This document shows positions 1 to 9,120 of a stretch of 64,000 nucleotides of DNA, one piece after another (position 1 is the stretch's first letter; the number at the start of each line of letters is the position of its first letter). The DNA is from Pedobacter rhodius (GTDB lineage Bacteria > Bacteroidota > Bacteroidia > Sphingobacteriales > Sphingobacteriaceae). Under the pieces are notes generated by a model, which was not told where the DNA came from, made no database searches, and saw only the letters and a program-made list of their open reading frames with translations. The stretch is from NCBI RefSeq assembly GCF_027213645.1, contig NZ_JAPWGL010000003.1:310001-374000 (forward strand). Reading direction: 5' to 3'. A program made the translations under genes and the position numbers.

Positions 1-33
1 TGATTTAAAGAAAGTTAATAAATAACGTCAATG

Positions 34-133
34 GTAGCGGAGTGGAACGAAGCCGAGAAATCTGTTTAAATAGATCTCTCCATTTCGCTGCGCTTCATCC
101 GATAGCTATCGGATCGAGATGACGACTTTTTTG
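34..133. repeat. interspersed palindromic repeat, copy 1
   Basis: This gene-free stretch holds an imperfect inverted repeat followed by the perfect 16-bp palindrome TCCGATAGCTATCGGA at 98-113 and then TCGAGATGACGAC and a T run. The palindrome and its right flank recur almost identically at 31721-31756. It looks like a short non-coding repeat of the kind scattered between Bacteroidota genes. No ORF or RNA gene is visible in 1-212. Confidence 0.6.
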
Positions 134-212
134 AATCTTTTAATGATAGAACGTCGAAACTCATTTAATTAATTACTACTTAACTAAGCGGTTAAAATCG
201 CTAATTTTAAAC

Positions 213-392
213 ATGAAAAAAGGATTAATTCTTCACTACATCGTTGGCCTGGCCGCAGCAATTCTGGTTTTAGCCGCAGCTTTTTACATTAATAAAAATC
301 CAAAAAACTTATTATCTGCAGGTATTATTATTTTGGCAGGTTCATTGGTTGCTTATAGCCAGTTTCTAATAATTAAGGGCAAGAAGAAATAA
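213..392 (+). CDS. small two-helix membrane protein (59 aa)
   Basis: This short ORF starts at ATG 213 and ends at TAA 390-392. It encodes a basic MKKG start, a hydrophobic helix at about residues 5-25, a short polar turn (NKNPKN) and a second hydrophobic helix at about 33-54, ending in a lysine-rich tail. The layout is that of a small inner-membrane protein with both ends cytoplasmic. It resembles in size and topology the minus-strand protein at 521-706. I do not recognise the family and no function can be assigned. The reading frame is open, AT-rich and codon-plausible, and a second tiny ORF begins 2 nt after its stop. Confidence 0.55.
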   Translation: MKKGLILHYIVGLAAAILVLAAAFYINKNPKNLLSAGIIILAGSLVAYSQFLIIKGKKK

Positions 393-394
393 TT

Positions 395-505
395 ATGCTA
401 ATTGTACTTCTATTACAGAGAACTACCGATTTTAAAGATGGTGCTTACCTTGGTTTCGCGATTGGTGCAGCAGTTTTGCTATATCTTTTTCGGGAAAATA
501 TTTGA
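395..505 (+). CDS. putative micro-protein (36 aa), coupled to the upstream ORF
   Basis: A very short ORF starts with ATG two bases after the stop of the 213-392 gene, so translation could be coupled. The product begins with a short hydrophobic stretch (MLIVLLL), then a charged turn (TTDFKDG), then a glycine/alanine-rich hydrophobic helix (LGFAIGAAVLLYLF) and a charged end. This pattern looks more like a membrane micro-protein than random sequence. It could equally be a decayed 3' part of a longer gene. I know of no family match, so the call is tentative. Confidence 0.3.
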   Translation: MLIVLLLQRTTDFKDGAYLGFAIGAAVLLYLFRENI

Positions 506-520
506 AGAGGAGATAATAGC

Positions 521-706
521 CTACACCTCATCCTTAGTATTTTTTACCAAACCAATTCCCGAAACGAAGAATATTAATCCGATTATACCATAAACTAATA
601 ATCCTCTGGTTTGCTGGCTGTGTTGTACAAATCCATAACCTGCATAAATTAATCCAATTATTCCTAAAATAGTCAGGACTGTGCCAAAAGTGCGTTTTAC
701 ATTCAT
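521..706 (-). CDS. small two-helix membrane protein (61 aa)
   Basis: The product has two predicted transmembrane helices at about residues 8-26 and 36-54. They are separated by a polar hairpin (QHSQQTRG), with a lysine-rich C-terminus. Small proteins of this type are common in Sphingobacteriaceae and have no known function. The gene is convergent with the 213-505 ORFs and lies downstream of the M13 peptidase on the same strand, but a hairpin at 777-820 separates it from that gene, so it is probably transcribed on its own. The + strand ORF overlapping it at 402-593 is a shadow. Confidence 0.6.
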   Translation of the reverse strand: MNVKRTFGTVLTILGIIGLIYAGYGFVQHSQQTRGLLVYGIIGLIFFVSGIGLVKNTKDEV

Positions 707-776
707 AGTTTTAAAATTATCAGAGTAAAGACAATAATTATCGGTTTTTGTTTTAAAGTTTAAGGTTTTGAAAATG

Positions 777-820
777 AAAACCGCAGATTCGCAGATTTTT
801 AATCTGTAAACCTGCGGCTT
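777..820 (-). terminator. hairpin terminator after the M13 peptidase gene
   Basis: Inverted arms (CCGCAG...CAGATT and AATCTG...CTGCGG) with a 3-nt loop are followed on the minus strand by a T-rich stretch. The hairpin sits 50 nt past the stop of the M13 peptidase. A related hairpin with similar arm sequence occurs at 23333-23383. Confidence 0.55.
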
Positions 821-869
821 AAAAATAGATCTTAGTATGCCTTTTTGGTAAAATTATTTGGTAATCCGG

Positions 870-2912
870 CTACCAAACACCTAACCTGTTTGCAGGTGCA
901 ACGTACATTTTGGCTGTTGCCGGAATGTTAAAAGCTCTATAAAATGCTTCCATATTGTAAACCGGTCCATTTACGCGGAACATTTCCGGACTATGCGGGT
1001 CAGTTTTTAAGCGAACACGCATACTCTCGTCCCTGTTTTTCATTCTCCAAACCTGTGCAAAACCTAAAAAGAAACGCTGGTCTGGTGTAAAGCCATCGAT
1101 TTTATCGTTGCTTTTACCTTGTTTGGTTAGCTTAAAAGCATCATAGGCAATATTTAACCCGCCAATATCTGCCAGGTTTTCACCTAAAGTTAATGCACCA
1201 TTTACATGCTGATTATCCAGCAAAGAGAAATTGTTGTAAAATGCCACAACTTTATCCGCTTTAGCCTTAAACTTGGCGGCGTCATCTTTTGTCCACCATT
1301 CTTTTAAATTACCTGCCGCATCATATTGGCGGCCCTGGTCATCAAAGCCGTGCGTCATTTCATGACCAATAACAGCACCGATTGCACCGTAATTTATTGC
1401 ATCATCGGCATTAAATGCAAAAAACGGAAACTGCAAAATTCCGGCTGGAAATACGATTTCATTAAATGAAGGGTTATAATAAGCATTTACAGTTGGCGGC
1501 GTCATACCCCATTCTGTTTTGTCAACGGGTTTACCCAGCTTATCCATCATTTCTTTATAATCATGCTTTTTAGCCGATTGAAGATTTGCGTAATAGGTAT
1601 TTTTTGAAATCTCTACATCATCATATTTTTTCCATTTATCGGGATAACCTATTTTTTTTACAAAAGCATTTAACTTCTCCAGCGCTTTTTTCTTGGTCTC
1701 CGTAGTCATCCAATCAACTTTTTTTATCCTGTCTTCATAAACTTTTTGAAGGTTATTTACCAACTCAAGCATCCGTTTTTTTGCTTCAGGCTTGAAATAT
1801 TGTTCGGCATAAAGCTGTCCTAAAAGTTCGCCAAGATTTCTATCGGTATTGCTTACCATTGTTTTCCATCGTTCTGTTTGCGATGGCTGTCCGTACAATG
1901 TTTTGCCAAAGAAATCGAATTTGGCTGTCCTAAAATCCTTTGTAAGTGCATTTGCTGCAGCATTTAGGGCATCGAATTTTAATTTTTCCTTCCAGATATT
2001 AATTGGCTGACTTTTGATCAAGCCAGATAACGCCTTATAATATTTCGGCTGGCGAACAATAACACTATCGGTGTTTGCACCTAATTTGCTCAAAACAGAT
2101 TTAAAATCAATGTTTGGCATTTGCTTCTGAAAGTCGGCAACAGCGAATTTGTTATAGTTTTTTTGCGGGTCGCGAAGTTCTACCGGAGTTGAATGAGCAG
2201 TTGCAATTGCCGTTTCCAATTTCAAAATATCATCAGCATATTTAGCCGCATTTACTGAATCGCCGGATAAACTGAATATCTTCGTGATATACTTTACATA
2301 CTCCGTTCTGATTTTTTTTGCCTTATCATCCTGATCCAGGTAATAGCTGCGTTCAGGCAGGTTTATTCCCGATTGTGAAAAAACTAAAGCATTTTTAGAG
2401 CTGATTTTGTCATCAGGTTCGATACCGAAACCCAGCAAATCGCCTTCGCCATTTTTAAATCCATCTGCAACGAAACTGATCAAATCCTTATCATTCTTTA
2501 TGGCGTCAATTTTCGATAACAGTGGTTTTATCGGCGCTGTTCCAAGTTTCTCTATGGTTAATGAATCCATGCCGCTTGCATAAAAATCGCCAACTTTTTG
2601 TTCGGCAGTACCTTCGGGCGAACTACTTTTTGCAGCGTGTTCCAATATGCTCTTTAAATTTTTAAGGTTATCATTATAAAGTGTATAAAATGAACCCCAG
2701 CCAGTTTCTGTTTTCGGAATCTGAGCATTTTTCATCCATTTTCCATTTGCATAAAGAAAAAAGTTATCACCGGGTTTTACGGTAGTATCCATTCCGGCCG
2801 TGTCGAAAAATACAGTTCTCTGATCGGCTTCTGTTGCCTGATGGCTTTTATCGTTCCGACAAGCTGCGAAGAGTAATAAAGCTGCAGCAGGCAGAAATAA
2901 ATTGTTTTTCAT
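870..2912 (-). CDS. M13 family metallopeptidase (neprilysin/PepO-like), lipoprotein
   Basis: This is a zinc endopeptidase of the M13 (neprilysin) family that cleaves oligopeptides, here probably in the periplasm or on an outer-membrane leaflet. The 680-residue length fits the family. The N-terminus is a lipoprotein signal with a lipobox ending at about Cys18 (LLFAAC). The zinc site is H517-E518-x-x-H521 within GHEMTHGFDDQG, and the third ligand is E578 in the GENLADIGG motif. The substrate-binding NAYYNP motif lies before the HExxH, and the C-terminal end carries the conserved RVNGP segment near its catalytic histidine. It is monocistronic, divergent from the SPFH gene at 3003. The exact substrate is unknown. 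Confidence 0.93.
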   Translation of the reverse strand: MKNNLFLPAAALLLFAACRNDKSHQATEADQRTVFFDTAGMDTTVKPGDNFFLYANGKWMKNAQIPKTETGWGSFYTLYNDNLKNLKSILEHAAKSSSPEGTAEQKVGDFYASGMDSLTIEKLGTAPIKPLLSKIDAIKNDKDLISFVADGFKNGEGDLLGFGIEPDDKISSKNALVFSQSGINLPERSYYLDQDDKAKKIRTEYVKYITKIFSLSGDSVNAAKYADDILKLETAIATAHSTPVELRDPQKNYNKFAVADFQKQMPNIDFKSVLSKLGANTDSVIVRQPKYYKALSGLIKSQPINIWKEKLKFDALNAAANALTKDFRTAKFDFFGKTLYGQPSQTERWKTMVSNTDRNLGELLGQLYAEQYFKPEAKKRMLELVNNLQKVYEDRIKKVDWMTTETKKKALEKLNAFVKKIGYPDKWKKYDDVEISKNTYYANLQSAKKHDYKEMMDKLGKPVDKTEWGMTPPTVNAYYNPSFNEIVFPAGILQFPFFAFNADDAINYGAIGAVIGHEMTHGFDDQGRQYDAAGNLKEWWTKDDAAKFKAKADKVVAFYNNFSLLDNQHVNGALTLGENLADIGGLNIAYDAFKLTKQGKSNDKIDGFTPDQRFFLGFAQVWRMKNRDESMRVRLKTDPHSPEMFRVNGPVYNMEAFYRAFNIPATAKMYVAPANRLGVW

Positions 2913-3002
2913 TTTTATGTATTTAAGTTCGTAAAGAATAAAGCTACAAAAACCATGATGTAGTTTGTATGAATTTTTTTATAACTTCATAAAAAATCTA
3001 AT

Positions 3003-3947
3003 ATGATGCAATACATAGTCTACATTCTAATTTTCTTCGGAATTATTATCCTGTTAAGCTCTTTCGTTACGGTAAAACAGGGCACCATTGCTGTAATTAC
3101 CGTTTTTGGTAAATACCAAAGGCAGCTGAGGCCGGGATTGAATTTCAAAATCCCACTAATTGAACAGATTTACTCCCGTATTTCAATCCAAAATCGTTCT
3201 GTTGAATTATCTTTCCAGGCGGTAACACAAGATCAGGCAAATGTTTATTTTAAGGCAATGCTCTTATATTCCGTTGTTAATCAGGATGAAGAAACCATTA
3301 AAAATGTAGCCTTCAAATTTGTTGATGCAACGAACCTTATGCAGGCTTTAATCAGAACAATCGAAGGCTCCATTCGTGCATATGTTGCTACACAGAAACA
3401 GGCAAACGTTTTGGCACAAAGAAATGAAATTGTGCTTCATGTAAAGGAACAAATAGATCAGGTTTTAGATGGCTGGGGTTACCACTTACAGGATTTACAA
3501 CTGAACGACATTACCTTTGATGAGGAAATTATGCGTTCGATGAGCAGAGTTGTAGCGTCTAATAACTTAAAGGCTGCAGCAGAAAACGAAGGTCAGGCTT
3601 TGCTGATTACCAAAACTAAAGGCGCGGAAGCGGATGGTAATGCCATTAAAATTGCGGCTATGGCCGAACGTGAAGCCGCTCAGTTACGTGGACAAGGTAT
3701 TGCATTGTTTAGGGAAGAAGTTGCAAAAGGTATGACCAATGCTGCTCATGAAATGCAGCAAGCCAATTTAGATACTTCGGTAATTCTGTTCACCATGTGG
3801 ACTGAAGCAATTAAACAATTTGCTGAATATGGCGAAGGCAATATTATCTTTCTTGATGGCAGTACAGAAGGCATGAACAAAACAATGAAAGAAATGATGG
3901 CCATGCAATTGAACCGGCAGAACCAACCTGGTCAGCAGGCTAAATAA
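3003..3947 (+). CDS. SPFH/band-7 domain membrane protein
   Basis: This is a stomatin/prohibitin-type (SPFH) protein of 314 residues that likely forms oligomeric rings on the inner membrane and organises membrane microdomains. It has an N-terminal transmembrane helix at about residues 4-21, then a band-7 domain from about 22 to 190 (GTIAVITVFGKYQRQLRPGL is typical). An alanine/glutamate-rich coiled-coil tail follows (about 190-290) and then a Q/N-rich end. There is no NfeD partner next to it, so it is closer to the slipin-like group than to the paired HflK/HflC protease regulators. It starts ATGATG at 3003. A strong bidirectional terminator follows at 3984. Confidence 0.85.
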   Translation: MMQYIVYILIFFGIIILLSSFVTVKQGTIAVITVFGKYQRQLRPGLNFKIPLIEQIYSRISIQNRSVELSFQAVTQDQANVYFKAMLLYSVVNQDEETIKNVAFKFVDATNLMQALIRTIEGSIRAYVATQKQANVLAQRNEIVLHVKEQIDQVLDGWGYHLQDLQLNDITFDEEIMRSMSRVVASNNLKAAAENEGQALLITKTKGAEADGNAIKIAAMAEREAAQLRGQGIALFREEVAKGMTNAAHEMQQANLDTSVILFTMWTEAIKQFAEYGEGNIIFLDGSTEGMNKTMKEMMAMQLNRQNQPGQQAK

Positions 3948-3983
3948 AACTTAAGAAGTCTCTTTAAGATATGATGGTTATAA

Positions 3984-4019
3984 AAAAACCCGCTAAAGTT
4001 TAAACTTTAGCGGGTTTTT
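3984..4019. terminator. bidirectional intrinsic terminator
   Basis: A perfect 36-bp palindrome centred on GTTTAAAC has GC-rich inner arms (CCCGCTAAAG) flanked by A5 and T5. It sits between the convergent SPFH gene and the tail-specific protease gene and can end transcription from both sides. Confidence 0.9.
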
Positions 4020-4035
4020 CATTGAATTATCGTAA

Positions 4036-6225
4036 TTAATTATTCTTCGGCATTAAACCAAGATTCATCACATAGTTGCCAGATTGTTGCATAAAATCGC
4101 CCATTACGTGTAATGATTCGTCTTCAATAAAATCAAATGAATCCTGTTTGGTATTTTTTTCCCCTTTTTTAATTGGAGGTAAGCCTCTTGCAGTTCTTAA
4201 CTCATTTGCTCTGGCTAAAGTTTTAGCTTCCTGGGCATCGCGCTCTGCTTTTAATTTTTCTTCGTTTAAAGTAACTGAAGTTTCCGCATCGCGTTTTTTA
4301 AGTTCTGCGATATCTTGTTTCAAATATTTAAAATCTAAAGAGTTCGCGATACGTTGCTCGCTGTTTTTAATTAAATTAGGTTTAACTGCTGTTAAGTTTG
4401 CTACAGCTTTAAAGTTTGAACTCGGAATAACATCCCAAGGCAAAGCTGATGGTTCCGTATCCTCACCAATTTTATCCATTGGATATAATGACGGGAAAAC
4501 AACGTCAGGTGTAACACCTTTATGCTGCGTACTGCTCCCGGCTACACGGTAGAATTTAGCCATTGTAAGGTTAATTTGACCTAGGTTGATATCGGCAGCT
4601 GTTGCTGATGATGGTGCGGTTCCTGTCGTTTTATTTTTAGTGATTAAACCTGCAACTCTTTGAAGCATGCTTGGATTAACCAGTTTGTTCAAATCGATAG
4701 AAGATTGTACGGTTCCTTTACCATAGGTTTGGCTACCCATAATGATTCCCCGACCATAATCCTGAATCGCACCGGCAAAAATTTCAGAAGCCGAAGCGCT
4801 CAAACGGTCTACCATTACACCGAAAGGACCATCCCAGGCTACACCAGTTGCTTCATCTTCATCAACCTCTATTTTGCCACGTAAATCTTTAACCTGAACA
4901 ACCGGACCCCTGTCAATAAATAAGCCCGTTAATGAAATGGCCTCAACCAATGAGCCGCCACCATTGCCGCGTAAGTCCATTACGATTGCATCAACTTTAT
5001 CGAAAGTTTTTAGTGAATCGATAAGTTTTCTAACATCACGGGTTGTGCTTTTATAGTTTTTATCGCCGGCATTTGCAGCTTTAAAATCGGCATAGAAAGC
5101 TGGTAGGGTAATGATACCCATTTTATATTCTTTACCATTTTGAGTGATGGTTTTTACTTTTTTCTTAGCTGACGTTTCCTCAAGAACTACTTTATCACGC
5201 ACCAAAGAAATGATAACCGGTTTCGATGACATTTCTTTTCCGACAGGAATTACTTTCAAGCGAACTTTAGTGCCCTTAGCGCCTTTGATTTTCGATACCG
5301 TAGCGTCTAACCTCCAGCCAACTACATCAACAAATTCGCCATCACCTTGCGCAACTGCGATAATTCTATCTCCGGGACTTAATTGTTTGTCTTTAAATGC
5401 TGGTCCGCCGGCAATGATTTCTGAGATTTTAACGACCTCATTTTCCAATTGTAAACGTGCACCAATACCTTCAAATGAGCGAGACATATCTTCATTAAAA
5501 GCTACGGCATTCACCGGGTTAAAGTAATTTGTATGCGGGTCTATAGATTCTGTAAAAGCATCCATTAAAATCTGAAACACATCCTGGTTATTGGTTTTAG
5601 AAGTCTGCGACTGTAAATTCTGGTAACGCTTGGTTAGCGTTTCTACATTTTTAACCTGTGTGGTTCCGGCTAAATTTAAATTAATTAACTCGTATTTAAT
5701 GCGTTTTTTCCAGGTGTCGTTTAAGGCTGTGACAGATGTGGCCCAAGGCATTTTTTCTCTATCATAAACATAGGTGTCGTTCTGATTGAAATCGTATTTG
5801 TTTTTAATCTGCGCTAAAGAATAGCTAAAATATTCGTTCAGGCGTTTAGCATAAACATTGTATATATAGAATGGCCCGCTTAAATCTCCATTTTTGAAAT
5901 CATCATCAAGGGTGTATCTGTATTTTTCAAATTCCTTTATATCCGATGCCAGAAAATAATTCTTTCCCTGATCCAGCGATTTGATATACTTATCTAAAAT
6001 GAGCGAAGATATGGAATCATTGATTTCGAGCTTTTTATAATTATAGCTTTCAATCAGGTTCACCACTTCTTTGATAACCAGTTGTTGTTGTTCATCGGGC
6101 TTCACATTAGTTATACCTTCTACAACTGGCTGGGTTTTCGGGGCCGCGTGGCAAGCTAGCACTGCGGCGGTAAAAAGCACAAAAAATATTCTCTTCAACA
6201 TCTCTTTAAATAATTTAAAATCCAT
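4036..6225 (-). CDS. prc: carboxy-terminal (tail-specific) processing protease, S41 family
   Basis: This 729-residue serine protease resembles Prc/Tsp, which degrades or trims periplasmic proteins from their C-terminus. The N-terminus is a lipoprotein-type signal (VLAC lipobox). A helical region follows, then a PDZ domain at about residues 250-340, then the S41 core. By alignment with the E. coli Prc spacing (Ser, Asp at +11, Lys at +25), the catalytic residues are S478 in SASASE, D489 in QDYG and K503 in YGKGTVQ. A lysine/glutamate-rich C-terminal domain follows, as in long Prc proteins. ATG 6225 and an in-frame ATG at 6201 (MLKRIF) are both possible; the latter gives a more usual signal-peptide length. 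Confidence 0.92.
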   Translation of the reverse strand: MDFKLFKEMLKRIFFVLFTAAVLACHAAPKTQPVVEGITNVKPDEQQQLVIKEVVNLIESYNYKKLEINDSISSLILDKYIKSLDQGKNYFLASDIKEFEKYRYTLDDDFKNGDLSGPFYIYNVYAKRLNEYFSYSLAQIKNKYDFNQNDTYVYDREKMPWATSVTALNDTWKKRIKYELINLNLAGTTQVKNVETLTKRYQNLQSQTSKTNNQDVFQILMDAFTESIDPHTNYFNPVNAVAFNEDMSRSFEGIGARLQLENEVVKISEIIAGGPAFKDKQLSPGDRIIAVAQGDGEFVDVVGWRLDATVSKIKGAKGTKVRLKVIPVGKEMSSKPVIISLVRDKVVLEETSAKKKVKTITQNGKEYKMGIITLPAFYADFKAANAGDKNYKSTTRDVRKLIDSLKTFDKVDAIVMDLRGNGGGSLVEAISLTGLFIDRGPVVQVKDLRGKIEVDEDEATGVAWDGPFGVMVDRLSASASEIFAGAIQDYGRGIIMGSQTYGKGTVQSSIDLNKLVNPSMLQRVAGLITKNKTTGTAPSSATAADINLGQINLTMAKFYRVAGSSTQHKGVTPDVVFPSLYPMDKIGEDTEPSALPWDVIPSSNFKAVANLTAVKPNLIKNSEQRIANSLDFKYLKQDIAELKKRDAETSVTLNEEKLKAERDAQEAKTLARANELRTARGLPPIKKGEKNTKQDSFDFIEDESLHVMGDFMQQSGNYVMNLGLMPKNN

Positions 6226-6567
6226 TTCTATATTCTATATAGCCAATATGATACCATTTTAGCAAATAAACAAACAAGAGACAGCATTATTACCGTCTCT
6301 TGTTAATTCTATCAAATCTAACTAAAAGATTTTTATCTGGCAATTGTGTTAAAATAACGCGTTAAGGCACTTTTTGTTTTAAAATCAGCACATTAGAGCA
6401 ATATAATTTTAACAAAAATTAACAGATTAATTCAAATTTCTGTCTTGGGCCGACAATTGATTTTAGGGTGTAGAATGACAATATTGCTAATTCTCAATCA
6501 ATTTTACTTATAAAAGTAAATGATTTTTAGAAAGGATTTAACCTGAATGCTTTTTTTACCGAGGAGA
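6226..6567. other. gene-free interval with one hairpin
   Basis: No ORF with coding character or RNA gene is seen in these 342 bases. A perfect 10-bp inverted repeat (AACAAGAGAC / GTCTCTTGTT) lies at 6273-6282 and 6295-6304, about 48 nt upstream of the protease start. It could be a 5'-UTR structure or a terminator. The rest is AT-rich and includes the 3' flank of the TPR gene and the promoter area of the protease. Confidence 0.5.
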
Positions 6568-7248
6568 TTATTTCTTCGAAGTTGTTTTTCCCGCAATTAT
6601 TTCGCGAGACTCTTTTATCTGCGCTTTATATTGGTTGCTCTTTATGGATTTAGCCAAAAGCTCTGCACGGTTTAAATCTTTCGAAGCCAAGACAAAATCT
6701 TTCTTTTTGATTTTTACCTGTGCTACACCCAATACCGATTCAATGTAAGAATTATTGCTGCCTGTCTGCTTAGCCAGAATACCTTGTTGTGTGTAGAACC
6801 ACATCGATTGCGTGTATTTATTTTCGGCAAGGTAAACTTTACCTAAAATATTGTAAGTGTTCATCTGCCCAATGCGACTACCCATTTTTGAGTAATTTTT
6901 CAGCACAACATTTAAAAGGATTTGTTCTGCATCAGTGAAACGGCCCAACAGGTAATGCATATTGCTCATCTTTAGCAGCGCCTGGCAATATAATCCGAAA
7001 TTTTTTACCGCATTAAATTCAAAGGCCGCCTTACCAAATAAGGTAAGCGCTTCATTAAAATCGCCTTTTTTCTCTAAATCCTCTGCGTCTTCAAAATAAT
7101 TGGTTCCTTCTGCGAGGTCGTACCTGGAAACCGCAATATTTATTGCGCTCCCGCCAAAGCCAGGATCCTGATCAGATTTATCAATATTTTGTGCGTAAAG
7201 TTGTAAAGAGGCAAAAAGGCTTAAAAAAGCCAACACCATTTTAGTCAT
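6568..7248 (-). CDS. exported tetratricopeptide-repeat protein
   Basis: This 226-residue protein has a signal peptide (MTKMVLAFLSLFASLQLYAQ, cleavage after AQ) followed by TPR-like helix pairs. The repeats are visible in segments such as AEDLEKKGDFNEALTLFGKA, YCQALLKMSNMHYLLGRFTD and LGKVYLAENKYTQS, spanning about residues 50-200. Such proteins act as protein-interaction scaffolds in the periplasm. The gene lies only about 30 nt downstream of the isoaspartyl peptidase gene on the same strand, so it is probably part of the cphB operon. No enzymatic role is apparent and a link to cyanophycin is inference from position only. Confidence 0.75.
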   Translation of the reverse strand: MTKMVLAFLSLFASLQLYAQNIDKSDQDPGFGGSAINIAVSRYDLAEGTNYFEDAEDLEKKGDFNEALTLFGKAAFEFNAVKNFGLYCQALLKMSNMHYLLGRFTDAEQILLNVVLKNYSKMGSRIGQMNTYNILGKVYLAENKYTQSMWFYTQQGILAKQTGSNNSYIESVLGVAQVKIKKKDFVLASKDLNRAELLAKSIKSNQYKAQIKESREIIAGKTTSKK

Positions 7249-7277
7249 GCAACAAAAATAATACTTTAAATCAATTT

Positions 7278-8120
7278 TCAGCTAAATACCTGTAAATTAA
7301 CATCGAAAGATGCCCAAACCATATATGGATGTGAATCGCAGTGGTAAATTTCGCCATTGGCAGAAATGCCGACGACACCGGCAAAGCCATCAAATGCTTT
7401 AAGTTCGGAAAAAGATTTATCACAGGCCTCCTTTAAAGAAAATCCATCGGTAACTCGGGTTACAATTTTTGCGGCCAATGCACCACTCACAATATCTTCT
7501 CCAACACCGGTACAAGAGATGCCGGCAAATTGATTTGCGTAGTTGCCTGCAACAGTTGCTGAATCGCTAACCCTGCAGGGAATTTCGAAACCTTTACCAC
7601 CGGTTGAAGTTGCGGCAGCTAAGTTCCCCGCTGCATCTAAAGCAACACAGCCAACGGTGCCTTTATTGTTCTGCTGATTTAATTTTGCTTCGTATTCAGA
7701 TTGGCGCTGTGCAGTTATCGGATTAAAATATTCAAAACCATTATCTCTGGCGAATTTCAGGGCACCATCTCCACTTAAAACCCTATCATCATAAGCTAAA
7801 AGATTTTGAGCAATTTCAATTGGATTTTTAACATCCTCAACATTAATTACACCACTGAATTTTTCGGTTTTACCATCCATCAGCGCCGCACTTAATCTCA
7901 CTTTTCCATCACTTTGAATCTGAGAACCGATACCTGCATTGAATAAATCATTATCTTCCAACAAAGCAACGGTGTAAACTACCGTTTCTAAAGCCGTATG
8001 GTTTTTTAAATATTGGTGTCCTAGGGTAACGATATTTGCCAGCGCATCTTGCTTGGCTTTCTTTGTTTCCTGGTTGGTAGATGATTCGCTGAAAAAACCA
8101 CCGTGTATAATTAATTTCAT
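7278..8120 (-). CDS. iaaA: isoaspartyl peptidase / L-asparaginase (Ntn-hydrolase)
   Basis: This is a plant-type asparaginase (family T2) that hydrolyses isoaspartyl dipeptides such as beta-Asp-Arg and also L-asparagine. Markers are the N-terminal IIHGG motif, the NAGIGS loop, SAALMDG, and the autocleavage site G154-T155 (KGTVGCVALD), where Thr155 becomes the N-terminal nucleophile. The STGG substrate loop follows. At 280 residues it is slightly shorter than E. coli IaaA. It lies 85 nt downstream of cyanophycinase, whose product is beta-Asp-Arg, so it most likely carries out the second step of cyanophycin breakdown. There is no signal peptide, which fits a cytoplasmic enzyme. Confidence 0.9.
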   Translation of the reverse strand: MKLIIHGGFFSESSTNQETKKAKQDALANIVTLGHQYLKNHTALETVVYTVALLEDNDLFNAGIGSQIQSDGKVRLSAALMDGKTEKFSGVINVEDVKNPIEIAQNLLAYDDRVLSGDGALKFARDNGFEYFNPITAQRQSEYEAKLNQQNNKGTVGCVALDAAGNLAAATSTGGKGFEIPCRVSDSATVAGNYANQFAGISCTGVGEDIVSGALAAKIVTRVTDGFSLKEACDKSFSELKAFDGFAGVVGISANGEIYHCDSHPYMVWASFDVNLQVFS

Positions 8121-8205
8121 TTTTTAGTATCGAGATTTTAGTGTCAAGTAGTTAGTATCAAGAAATGGAACGCCTCAAACTGATAACTTTTAACTGGACA
8201 CTGCA

Positions 8206-9081
8206 TTATCCTATCGGAACAACTTTTGGGTGATGAATAACTAAACTATGATCCGTTAAATTATAAACATCGCCATCGCACATTACATGCACAACCATGT
8301 TTTTTATTGAAACCGGCTGACCCATTTCCACGTCGGTAAGGTTTGTATCCGCCATCTGGCGGCCATCAACTAAAATTACCATACCAGAACCGATTGCCTC
8401 CATTATATGCCCGTCGGAAATGAAAAGTCCGGTATCTTCACCCAAACCAATGCCTAAAATACCCGGGTTACTGGCGGCGGCATATAATAAACGACCGATT
8501 CTTCCTCGTTGTACAAAGTGGGTATCAACGATTACATCGTCAATAAAACCTAAGCCACCGGTAATTTTTACTTCACCTTTTAGTAAAGCATCTTTACTGC
8601 TTCCCTGGTAGATCATGTTTTTAGAACTTGCGGCCGCACCGGCTGATGTCCCTGCTATAACTACCGGTTCATTTTTATATTTTTCTAAAAGAATCTGATG
8701 GATTTTAGTTCCTCCGAATATAGACGATAAACGCAACTGGTCACCTCCGGTAAAAATAATTACTTCAGCAGCTTTTATACGTTCATAATTTTCTTCGGCA
8801 TTTGCCTCTTCACGGTTGGTTACATTCAAAACCCCAACATTATGAACATCCAGCTGTGCATAAGCCTTAATATATTCTTCGCCAACTTTTTCAGGCATTA
8901 GTGAAGCAGTGGTAATGATTTCAAAGCGTGATTCGGTATTTTTAATAGACTCAGTGGTAATTCTTTTTAAAATTCCGCGTTCAAAAAAATTCATATTATC
9001 CGGTAGTCCAAATTGCGTTTCTGCAAAACTGCCAGTGTTTATTGCGCCACCTATGATGATGAGTTTACCTTTCGGAACCAT
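8206..9081 (-). CDS. cphB: cyanophycinase (S51 peptidase)
   Basis: Cyanophycinase is a serine exopeptidase of family S51 that cuts the cyanophycin polymer (a poly-Asp backbone with Arg side chains) into beta-Asp-Arg dipeptides. The 291-residue length fits the cytoplasmic enzyme. Motifs are KLIIIGGA near the N-terminus, FTGGDQLRL, the nucleophile S146 in GTSAGAAA, VIVDTHFVQRGRIGRL with the catalytic histidine region, and GIGLGEDTG. No signal peptide is present. The gene is divergent from cyanophycin synthetase with a 288-bp shared upstream region, and is followed by the isoaspartyl peptidase. The function call is firm from motif and context together. Confidence 0.95.
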   Translation of the reverse strand: MVPKGKLIIIGGAINTGSFAETQFGLPDNMNFFERGILKRITTESIKNTESRFEIITTASLMPEKVGEEYIKAYAQLDVHNVGVLNVTNREEANAEENYERIKAAEVIIFTGGDQLRLSSIFGGTKIHQILLEKYKNEPVVIAGTSAGAAASSKNMIYQGSSKDALLKGEVKITGGLGFIDDVIVDTHFVQRGRIGRLLYAAASNPGILGIGLGEDTGLFISDGHIMEAIGSGMVILVDGRQMADTNLTDVEMGQPVSIKNMVVHVMCDGDVYNLTDHSLVIHHPKVVPIG

Positions 9082-9112
9082 TCTTCGTGTATTATTATTG
9101 TATCAAAAAACC

Positions 9113-9120
9113 CAAATATA
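9113..9120 (-). promoter_or_regulatory. putative -7 box of the cphB promoter
   Basis: The minus strand reads TATATTTG, an exact match to the Bacteroidota -7 consensus TAnnTTTG, with its last base 31 nt upstream of the cphB start codon. I see no clear TTTG -33 box at the usual spacing. Confidence 0.45.

Noticed and set aside
402..593. 63-codon plus-strand ORF
   Set aside because: Overlaps the 521-706 gene and reads out of frame with the better 395-505 ORF; composition is not protein-like.
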